Source of the DNA: Strigomonas culicis
Lineage: Eukaryota > Euglenozoa > Kinetoplastea > Trypanosomatida > Trypanosomatidae
NCBI GenBank assembly: GCA_000482145.1
Contig: AUXH01000122.1
Location: forward strand, 1-38,573
Length of the DNA: 38,573 nt
Reading direction: 5' to 3'
Shown here piece by piece: positions 17,701 through 24,482 of the stretch. The notes under the pieces are model-generated. The model made no database searches, was not told the origin of the DNA, and saw only the letters and a program-made list of their open reading frames with translations. Position 1 is the stretch's first letter. Each line of letters opens with the position of its first letter. A program made the translations under genes and the position numbers.

Positions 17701-20474
17701 TCGCGCAGAAGCGCGAGTATGATCATTTGGCGCGCAGCATCACCACTGCACAACTCGTACAATCCTTCAAAGACGCCGAAAAAGTGATCCGGACTCTCAA
17801 CAAGGTGCAGAGAGCCCACAAGCCACGAAACGGCATCCCACCGCGGTGGTGGCTTCTCTACGTGTTGTCTTAGTTGGGTGAACAAAAAACTAACTCTAGA
17901 GGAGTACGCGCGCCTCGCGACGGCGTCCTCAATGTGATTCAGCGCATGCAGGCCGATGAGGCTCGCCGCGTCATTGCGGTAGGGACCCGATAAAAGCAAA
18001 CAAAAACCTAAGAGCATCGCCTCGAAGGCCTCGGAGCTCAAAAAGAAGTGGTTTCTTCGATCTGCTACAAATGCAACGGTGGTGCGAAAAAAATCCATTT
18101 TATCATCAAGGGTCAAGTACATGCTGGTGCCCCATATCCCGTCGTACCAAACAATGAAGTTCGCTAATTCAAACAAGCTTGTCCCCACCACAGAAATCTC
18201 AAGAGACATAAGCCGCCGTAGGACGGTCCTGCCTTCATTAAGAAAATCAATCGCCTCTGCTCTTTCCGCGTCTGTTTTGGAAGTTGCATTCCCAGAAAAA
18301 AAGAATGTTTGGAAAAGCGACAGCAAAACTGTTGCTACAGAAGACGGATTGGTAATGGACAGCACGTTCATCATGTTCAAGTAATAATACGCCAAGTGAG
18401 ACTTTTGATCCGGATGTATCACAGGCTTCATCCCTCTCGTCATGACAGTCAACAAAAGTAACGCGCTTTCCACCAGTTGATAAAACTCTGACGCTTCAAT
18501 GGACTCCTTGTTGGTTAATGCAACTTCTGCTATACACACAATTAAACTCTCCATATGCTCACTAAGCTCTGTGTGACAAAAAAAGAGGCGCTGCTCGCAG
18601 TGCAAATCGCACGTCGCCAATTTATCTACAGTTCCGGCGCATCGGTCTACAATGTTCCATAGAAAGTTAAAAATTGTAAGGTAATCTTCCGCATATTCAT
18701 CAGACAAGAAATACTGTCGTTTAATACACTCTGCGAGGGTATGAAAAATAGAAACATAAATCGTAGTAGAATATGCATCCGGTCCTTGCACGAGGTCAAA
18801 CAAATACATGCAGTATGCATAAATATCGTTTTGCAGAAAACCTTCTCCTTTTCCGTGCACAAAAATAGTGGCTTCTATTAAGCTATCACAGAAGGATTGT
18901 AGCGTCAAGTGTGTCTCCTTATTAAAATAATCGTATGCTTCTGTGAGAACGAGCCACGAGTCCGATAAAAACATGCGAACATGAAACAGAGTTGTATCGG
19001 CATCATTTTGCAGCTGTCCACTTTCTGGTCCCTGTTGCTGCTGAAAAAGTAAGCTTCCAGGCATATAATCTCCTTCAAAAACACCCACATTCCGCATTTC
19101 GCACCAGTTTAGAAATAACTGCAGTGCCGTCGAGCGAACGTTCTGGTGTTCATTATAAATGCATTTCTTAACGAATAAAAAGGTTTCTCGATCAAACGCA
19201 TTAATTTCCTTAATAATGGATAGAAGAACAATATAATTCTGAGCATTGGCACTCACTACTGAAATATTGGTGTTGAGCGAGTGTAGCAAAGAGTGCAGTA
19301 CGGACTTTGCCACAGGTCTCCGTAGTATTTTTTTGCACAGTGCCTGTAAATATTTTAGCAAGCCGCACACGGTGAGTGCGCACCGTGTGGAAAGAAAAAA
19401 CTGCAGCTTTTGTTGGGCCAATTCAAGCTTATAATCCTCTCTCGGACTCTTCGACTTGTTCACTAAACCGGCTAAGGCGGAGAAAGCTTCGCAGCGAATA
19501 AACGCGTCTGGGGACTCACAGAATTCTCTTACCAAATCAATGCTCACAGACCAGTCAATGCTCGTGTCGCGGAGGAATTTAAGAATGGGTCCTACTATTA
19601 TGTTCTTCGGGTTATTTCGAAGCAATCCTAGTGTCATCGCCAAAAATTCTTGTTCGCGCAACAGAACAAATACCCCATCGCACTCGGATAGTTTTCCAAT
19701 GCAAGATACAATAATAGGAATATCATTGTTTTTGTAAACACCGGTGAGAATTGTGTCGAGTGCTAAATTAACGTACATGGCCGCAATTGCTATATCCACT
19801 TTACCGCCCTTAAAAACAATTGCTTCCGCTTTACTTTCCGATAGGTAGCTGCACATGTGATCTAGTAGCAGCAGGAAAACAGAAAAGTCAAACGAACGCA
19901 AGTCGTCTAAAGTGGAACGGACCAGTGTACCTTCGGCAAAAAATAAAACTTTGCCCAGTAATTGAATAACTGCCCGCTGGATATCAACTCGCTTAGCCGT
20001 GATAATGTGCTCTCGTAGTACATCATATATTTTACGGATGCCGTCCACTTCGCCGTACAAGGCCAAAGAGTCAAAAATAAGCACAAAACTTTTTAAGAAG
20101 GATCGGTCAATCACGACTGCAACATCCTGCAGCAGTGCAGCACACTCGATTGAAAACGCTCGAAATGCATTTTTTCGTTCGTTCACATTGATGCGTCTAC
20201 AAATATTAGCGAAATGACGGATCACAATGAGCTTCACCTTTGTGGCCTTTAATTCGCGCATTTTTTGTAGCAACAAGGGCCAAGTCACATCCAACATGCG
20301 ACACACATTTCTCGCAATAAGAGTGCCAAGAATTTGATCGGCACTTTCTGCGTCAGTGGACTCGAGAAGAGAAAAAATGCTCTTTGCATAACTAATAAAT
20401 GCAAACGGGTCGTCGTAACATATTTTCGCTAATTCTCTTAGGCTTTCAAGGGAAACGCCTTCTATCTTCTGCAT
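14799..20474 (-). CDS. Giant helical (HEAT/ARM-like) protein, function unknown
   Basis: This 1891-aa protein has no transmembrane segment or catalytic motif that I can see. It is built almost entirely of amphipathic helices with Leu/Phe/Cys-rich repeats, such as the segments around residues 60-130, 280-330 and 420-470, which suggests an alpha-solenoid of HEAT/ARM type. Such scaffolds include nucleoporins, adaptor-like and THADA-like proteins, but I cannot tell which. Two low-complexity insertions occur in the C-terminal half (an Ala-rich run near 1755 and a Pro/Ala stretch near 1475-1510). Codon composition shifts: the N-terminal third is AT-rich and the C-terminal third GC-rich. It is the first gene downstream of the tRNA/GC-island boundary. 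The start is an ATG; a weak acceptor candidate is at 20796-20797. Confidence 0.85.
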   Translation of the reverse strand: MQKIEGVSLESLRELAKICYDDPFAFISYAKSIFSLLESTDAESADQILGTLIARNVCRMLDVTWPLLLQKMRELKATKVKLIVIRHFANICRRINVNERKNAFRAFSIECAALLQDVAVVIDRSFLKSFVLIFDSLALYGEVDGIRKIYDVLREHIITAKRVDIQRAVIQLLGKVLFFAEGTLVRSTLDDLRSFDFSVFLLLLDHMCSYLSESKAEAIVFKGGKVDIAIAAMYVNLALDTILTGVYKNNDIPIIVSCIGKLSECDGVFVLLREQEFLAMTLGLLRNNPKNIIVGPILKFLRDTSIDWSVSIDLVREFCESPDAFIRCEAFSALAGLVNKSKSPREDYKLELAQQKLQFFLSTRCALTVCGLLKYLQALCKKILRRPVAKSVLHSLLHSLNTNISVVSANAQNYIVLLSIIKEINAFDRETFLFVKKCIYNEHQNVRSTALQLFLNWCEMRNVGVFEGDYMPGSLLFQQQQGPESGQLQNDADTTLFHVRMFLSDSWLVLTEAYDYFNKETHLTLQSFCDSLIEATIFVHGKGEGFLQNDIYAYCMYLFDLVQGPDAYSTTIYVSIFHTLAECIKRQYFLSDEYAEDYLTIFNFLWNIVDRCAGTVDKLATCDLHCEQRLFFCHTELSEHMESLIVCIAEVALTNKESIEASEFYQLVESALLLLTVMTRGMKPVIHPDQKSHLAYYYLNMMNVLSITNPSSVATVLLSLFQTFFFSGNATSKTDAERAEAIDFLNEGRTVLRRLMSLEISVVGTSLFELANFIVWYDGIWGTSMYLTLDDKMDFFRTTVAFVADRRNHFFLSSEAFEAMLLGFCLLLSGPYRNDAASLIGLHALNHIEDAVARRAYSSRVSFLFTQLRQHVEKPPPRWDAVSWLVGSLHLVESPDHFFGVFEGLYELCSGDAARQMIILALLRENGSRFDLFIAAALDPSFIPGAVKCVLQTRVEGYLIEFLTLVTEEAEDSLFDPVPFDTSTCVNDKLLTNNLLEAYTTRTAPLYSEETDLILECENAVQASVSMEREQIEKVLTIDSTGAHKSHFTTNAARLFCVDGAVPFVTRDNLKFFIEHYLIGKNRDTLELSSPAVLIDHLCHLIRLGEGANPEADFDDDEKVEDDAVRFLCMYAFASLHLDVTGSPERAVEEDHILTLLNLCLHTKAPNVNALCEACLDLLDGLSYAAFPFTYASVWMTLSCCPKVVDRLVLQSHRMEGVRARDLDFLTLYYSRVSPLSDTAMRLLFSKYAKYLSVECSDEVEPVLLHHLCMFFTQVLAADVHNGIQSKVHYDGLYVSRFPLYDSCTGNFETLSEITDRAFFPPIRLTWSPPLRWSKDAGLSKDVHLSVLRAVVVSILNNLQKIHVLPPFLVRTFLNSLNQLITTRTLSLSATTRSGAPLLPLAQQAVARWFAQYAHPSLRVPGASDSAAETAASEPHWAPVCYDALATAAALGPICTTPVLAAPPPRGHQEQEQIKTLQRADWRADVLHIVQTLSTGDVFSRSVAIQSYAMLAMYQTAEVRAPLMTSFLKRFPAALQSNSTFICVEALHAAELLLTRFAPGERVCAKMLEGLWGGLIEKPNSLLVQRFGHHLLRCLMALAGTSSPQSALIGVLCRNAEVPVLSCGPDDTASLAVHLRLSEEQLLKWSSQAYFLLRTSAVARGDTWTQAERDRRVEEVLEMQLALGQVRCSAPYVSLHLAVVHQLLAALTSWDNCLCVALNHLDFASPPSLRAVLHLLLARADVCRRVLRKAAAAAAGVQPSPAPAVWQELSKWVEVFFDSALARVPPGGGASDLWWVSAVALFILCSTQDKRVAFLFRGILSDRCSNMRFEECVDALLDLLARRPALGYVRQHVQRAFAPDKEVEREEESQVKAFRKVFAQKIEGVIPKDTA

Positions 20475-21770
20475 GGATAAGGTTTATTGTCGTGATTGCT
20501 TTTATTATTAGTATTGGCGTTGCTGTTATTATTATTTTTACTGATATTTAATATATATTTAAAAAAAACTCTGTTTTCTGAAGGTGTATGAATAAATCTT
20601 ATTGCTATTGTTGTTGTTATTGTTTGTTTTTCACTGACTCTATTATTTGCTACACGAATTCTTTACGTTTGCAGCTTTTACCTTCGTTATTTCAGATATT
20701 TTGTTGTTGTTGATGTCCCTGTTTGTTTTTGTTGCTTACCGTTACCGTGGGTGTTTATTGTTTCCTTCTTTATATACAGTTGATGGTAAAGTACTCTACG
20801 TTTTTTTTTTTTGAGAATTGAATTTTTGATAGGATATCGTTAAAATAGATAAGGGAAAGGGGTGGAGAAAAAAAAAAGCAAAGATAAGAAACCGTGTTCG
20901 GTTATGTTTGAAAAAGAAAGAAAAACGTTCTGTGAGTTTATAGTGAGCGAAAGAAGATGTAAAAAAAGTTATTTTTTATCTTCAAAAAATACGGTATAGG
21001 AGGCACAGAGGAAAAAAAAATGAACAAAAATTGAAAGCGGTGAGTCAAAAATAAAGGACGGGAAAACAAGGATTTAAAAGCTATCGCAAAGGAAAACAAG
21101 AAGGTTTTTGCTACTAACTCTTTTTCCACTGGTGTCCTCTTTTTTCACGCTTTGTTTTACACACTTACAGAAACACAGAAAAAAAAACACTATGGGACAC
21201 AAAAGAGTACGTTTTTCACCTAAAGAAAAATAAGAGTGTGGAAGAGGAAGCAATGCAATTTACGAGCAACGAAAGGAAGTAATGTGCAGAAAGTACATTT
21301 GTCACAGATAAAAAAAATAAAGATGATGATACGATTAAGAGAAACAAATAATGGTGTTCTTATTGTTACAATGCCTCACTACATATTCATATAGAGTATA
21401 CGTGCATCAAAACGCAAGATGAAACTAAATAACTGTAGAGAGAATACACACACATTGAAAAAAAAAAAAAGTAACAGAAAAAAGGATGTGAATAATCATC
21501 AAGTATTTGCTTTTAGGAAAAGACAAAGGTGTTCACTCCCACAACCATTATATGTTTTTGGCGTCAAGTCTCCGCTTTTAGTGGAAAATAGAACCCTTTT
21601 TTTGTTGATCGCTGTTATTACGTTGCTGCACTTCCCCGTATGTATATACACAGAGAAAGAAGTTCGTGTACATATATAATATCGAAAACACTGTAAAGAA
21701 ACGAGCCACGTATAAACCTTTAAAAAAAAAAGCACATCACCATCAACACATTATTATTTATTACAGCACT
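20475..21770. other. AT-rich non-coding region upstream of the giant gene
   Basis: About 1.3 kb is dominated by A- and T-runs and short TTG/TTA repeats. No credible gene or RNA gene was found. A sense-strand pyrimidine tract at about plus 20864-20930 followed by TAG at 20796-20798 could process the giant gene, giving a leader of about 320 nt. The position suggests a promoter-proximal region of a polycistronic unit; this is inference. Confidence 0.5.
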
Positions 21771-22180
21771 CGTAAACTGTTTTGTCATCCTTACAGCGAA
21801 ACAAGGTCTTGAATGCACGCAACAGAGGCCCCGGGGGGCAGAACCCTAGGTGAAACCCGCCAAGCGGCGGGGGAGGGGGGGGCAAAGCCGACCGAATAGC
21901 CACGCCCGCCATGGCGGGGCGCTGAGGCCCATGCCGAAAGGCACTCGTGCAACGCGAGCGACCCCGCGCCGCCTGGGGAAATGCGGAGGCGCCGCGCCGC
22001 CCTGGGCCATGCGTGGGCCGCCCCCCGCCCCCAATGGAAACCAGCCGCGCCAACGGCAACCGCTCATTCGGTTTGTCGCTTGTAGCGCACGCCCAAGGGC
22101 CCAACGCCGGCGGCCGCGCGGTGGGCGACACCCCGCCTGCGCGCCCTTGTAGAGGCCCGCCGGGGCGGTCCCACCCTGGC

Positions 22181-22199
22181 GGGGGGGGGGCGGGGGGGG
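22181..22199 (+). other. G-run, possible quadruplex
   Basis: Ten G, one C, then eight G on the plus strand. With neighbouring G-clusters this could form a G-quadruplex. G-tracts are known at kinetoplastid transcription initiation regions, but the link here is inference. Confidence 0.5.
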
Positions 22200-22540
22200 C
22201 GATTGGGTTGGATGAAAATGGCGGCCCCCGTGTTCTGGCACGCGGCCCACCGTTGTCGTCTCCCCGGGCCCCGCCGCCGGCGCGCCGCCTTGTCCTCATT
22301 ACTTGCGGGAGGTTGGCGGGGTGCGGCCTCCAGTTTTGTCACGCAAGGTGGTTGTGCGCGTTTTTCTTTTGTCGACATACGGGCGTGCGTGGAGGTGCGT
22401 GTGGCTTTTGCGTCAGTCGCCGATGGGGGCCGCGCGTCTTCTTGCCGCACCCGCTTGCCAACCTATGAGTGAACGGCTTTTGGGTGGACGTGGGCGTGCA
22501 CTTTGAGTATCAACACCGCGGTTTCGGTGAGTGTGTGTGT

Positions 22541-22790
22541 TCAAGCATGCCTCCTCCCACTTACCCGCCTGCGTCAACACCGGACATACCGGAGGGCGCC
22601 CGCAGTTCAAGCATGTGGGTGCGTGCCCCTTGCGCCACGACCGCCTTTCATAAGCAACGCTACTCGCTCAAGCATGCCTCCCTCCACTCAGCCACCTGCG
22701 CCAGCACCGAGCTTACCGGGGGGCGTGCGCTGTCAAAGGATGCGGGTGCCCGCCTCTTGCGTCATGACTGCCTTTCATAAACAGCACCCT
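22541..22790. repeat. Diverged tandem duplication (unit about 115-137 bp)
   Basis: Two adjacent units begin with CAAGCATGCCTCC at 22542 and 22679. Both continue through ACCTGCG/GCCTGCG, a TACCGG-GGGCG block, a GGATGCGGGTGC-like block and a CCTTTCATAA end (near 22644 and 22771). Identity is roughly three quarters by eye, with small indels. Confidence 0.75.
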
Positions 22791-22897
22791 TCGAACACAC
22801 CTTTATATCCCTGTGTTGCGCGCTCGCCATTCTCGTTACTTGTCGTGTGTTTACAAATGGGCGGGGTGGTAAACAGCACAGGGGTGTGAGGGGATTT

Positions 22898-22920
22898 GGC
22901 CAATAGCAGTGCTATTGGCC
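22898..22920. repeat. Perfect 23-bp palindrome
   Basis: GGCCAATAGCA, a single central G, then TGCTATTGGCC: 11-bp arms with a one-base centre. It contains CCAAT on one strand and ATTGG on the other. It could be a dimeric protein-binding site; no hairpin terminator context is evident. Confidence 0.9.
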
Positions 22921-23801
22921 CTATTTCTCCCCGGCCTCTGTGTTGCATCCCTTCCTCTCTCACACAAAGGCTGGGGATGCAGTTTGCTTGCTTGAAACAC
23001 CAACTCGACTAACCCCCCTCTCTTCCACCGTGGTGCACGCGGCTCGTATTTGGAGAAACGCTCTTGTTACCGTTGGCATTGTGTGCTGCGCTTCTTATGC
23101 TACTCCGAATAATGCAGCTTGCTGTTGGGTGAGGCCATCCAGGGCAAGGACAAAAGAGCAACGGGGGTGGGTGGCTATTCGCTCATGCGCGTGGGTTGGG
23201 TGTCGGTGGAATGTGTGTGCCTCCGGGCCTCTTGCTCGGGCTTGGCCACGGGCTTCCTGAGTCCGACACGCACGGCAATGGGACTCGAGCAGTATCTGGT
23301 GGAATAAGAGCGAGAACAAAACTGGTTGCAGAGGAGGTGGCTCAACCAGTCCGAATAGAGGCCACTTATCATGCAGATGGCTGCAGGCGGGGCTTGCGGT
23401 GGGTGCTCCTTATGGGGGAAACCGCGTGGACGTGTTGCATTGGCGCAGTTGCAGCGAAGAGGGGTGGCGGTACGCCGGGCTAGGGAACCGGGGCCAATGG
23501 TTGAGTCTGGCACACCATGGGGTTACACGCGGTTACGCGTAGAATCACCTCGCGTGAGGGTGTTTCGTCGCGGCGGATTTCCGAAAAGAGTGCCCCTCTA
23601 TCTAGCCTGCTGCTTCTCATCGTCGCAACCCAGTGGGGGCGCGCGGGCGAGGACGGCGGCAGCGCCATGGGTGCAAAGGGGTTTCCACGCGTTCAATGTC
23701 TAGCCACGCCTTCCAGGCACCGAGGAAAAAAAGAAATGCCCAGCGTCCCCGGGGTGGTGCCTCGGGGAGGTAGGTGCTGTGGGCCGCTTTGGAATGGGTG
23801 T

Positions 23802-23807
23802 AAAAAA
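23802..23807 (-). terminator. RNA polymerase III terminator of tRNA-Tyr
   Basis: Six T on the minus strand, starting 3 nt after the tRNA-Tyr 3' end. Confidence 0.8.
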
Positions 23808-23810
23808 GTT

Positions 23811-23894
23811 TCCTTCCGGCCGGAATCGAACCAGCGACCCTGTGATATCTGCTATTTCTACAGTCACATGCTCTACCAATTGAGCTACAGAAGG
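23811..23894 (-). tRNA. tRNA-Tyr (GTA) with 11-nt intron
   Basis: The gene is 84 nt. Acceptor arms CCTTCTG/CGGAAGG pair (one G-T), the discriminator is A, the D-arm is GCTC/GAGC, and the T-arm is GCTGG-TTCGATT-CCGGC. The anticodon stem TGTGA/TCACA encloses 18 nt: a 7-nt loop with anticodon GTA plus 11 extra bases adjacent to the anticodon. An intron in tRNA-Tyr of this size is characteristic of trypanosomatids, where it is normally the only intron-containing tRNA. The internal boxes A and B are intact and a T6 terminator follows. Confidence 0.95.
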
Positions 23895-23945
23895 TTCAGA
23901 AAAGTGCACCATTTTACGGTGGCTGACCACTGTTCGAGGAGGAAC

Positions 23946-23951
23946 AAAAAA
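23946..23951 (-). terminator. RNA polymerase III terminator of tRNA-Thr
   Basis: Six T on the minus strand, 3 nt past the tRNA-Thr 3' end. Confidence 0.8.
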
Positions 23952-23954
23952 GTT

Positions 23955-24026
23955 AGGCCACTGCGAGAATTGAACTCGCGACCCCCGCTTTACGAGAGCG
24001 GTGCACTGCCACTGTGCTAAGCGGCC
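23955..24026 (-). tRNA. tRNA-Thr (CGT)
   Basis: This 72-nt cloverleaf has acceptor GGCCGCT/AGTGGCC (one G-T), D-arm GCAC/GTGC, anticodon stem CCGCT/AGCGG with loop CTCGTAA (anticodon CGT), and T-arm GCGAG-TTCAATT-CTCGC. It reads ACG codons, as expected in a GC-rich coding genome. It is transcribed on the same strand as tRNA-Tyr, 60 bp away, and divergently from tRNA-Pro. Confidence 0.95.
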
Positions 24027-24103
24027 ATTGCGCTGTGCGCTTCCCTGCTGATGGTGCATCTTGGAGAATACGCTCGTACGAGGGATGCATGCTCTGAACC
24101 AAC

Positions 24104-24175
24104 GGCCGCTTAGTCTAGTGGTATGATTCCCGCTTCGGGTGCGGGAGGTCACGGGTTCAATTCCCGTAGCGGCCC
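24104..24175 (+). tRNA. tRNA-Pro (CGG)
   Basis: This 72-nt cloverleaf on the plus strand has acceptor GGCCGCT/AGCGGCC, anticodon stem CCCGC/GCGGG with loop TTCGGGT (anticodon CGG), and T-arm ACGGG-TTCAATT-CCCGT. The T-runs after it (TTTT then T8) terminate RNA polymerase III. It is the only plus-strand gene in the window and is oriented against the flanking RNA polymerase II direction. Confidence 0.95.
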
Positions 24176-24188
24176 TTTTCTTTTTTTT
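24176..24188 (+). terminator. RNA polymerase III terminator of tRNA-Pro
   Basis: TTTT immediately after the discriminator base, one C, then eight T. Confidence 0.85.
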
Positions 24189-24482
24189 CGGCCCTCCGTC
24201 CGACCTCATCAAGTGGCTCTCCGCTCCGCAGCCGCATCGCCCCGGTGGGCCCCCCCTCCTCTCGGTCGCAGTAGGTGTGGATCGCTTGGGGCTTTTTCAG
24301 AGGTCGTGAGAGGGGAAGGTGAGAAGGTCATCTGTACGTGTGGCATGCCGATGCACAAACAAGAGCAAAAGCACACAGAAAAACACTCTTTTTTTTCGTT
24401 CTTTCTTTTTTCGTTTCGCTTGGACACACCACCCACCACACACACACACACAGACACGGACGCCGAGAGACGCTGCGGTCCG
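24189..24482. other. Spacer between tRNA-Pro and the amidohydrolase 3' end
   Basis: It contains a T-rich block near 24390-24415 and a CA repeat at about 24437-24453. No gene is seen. It would hold the 3' end of the upstream polycistron. Confidence 0.5.

Larger units (their letters stand above)
21830..23800. other. GC-rich non-coding island at a polycistron boundary
   Basis: About 2 kb of sharply GC-rich DNA lies between AT-rich DNA and the tRNA genes. Open frames on both strands are Pro/Arg/Gly/Ala-rich, lack recognisable domains and overlap each other, so I call none coding. It contains G-runs (21869-21882; 22181-22199), a diverged tandem duplication (22541-22790) and a perfect palindrome (22898-22920). 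No rRNA, snRNA or 7SL sequence was recognised. Confidence 0.55.

Noticed and set aside
21754..22468. Pro/Arg/Gly-rich open frames of 100-180 codons on both strands of the GC island
   Set aside because: They overlap each other, follow G/C-runs, have no recognisable domain and lack consistent start context. GC content alone explains the absence of stops.
23321..23350. 8-bp perfect stem (ACTGGTTG/CAACCAGT) with 14-nt loop, considered as a small RNA
   Set aside because: It is short, with no snoRNA boxes or T-run terminator nearby. Stems of this size are expected by chance in 2 kb of GC-rich DNA.
23811..24175. Possible snRNA or 7SL RNA paired with the tRNAs, as occurs in trypanosomes
   Set aside because: The divergent partner of tRNA-Thr is tRNA-Pro, and I could not find U-snRNA, 7SL or 5S-like sequence around the three tRNAs.
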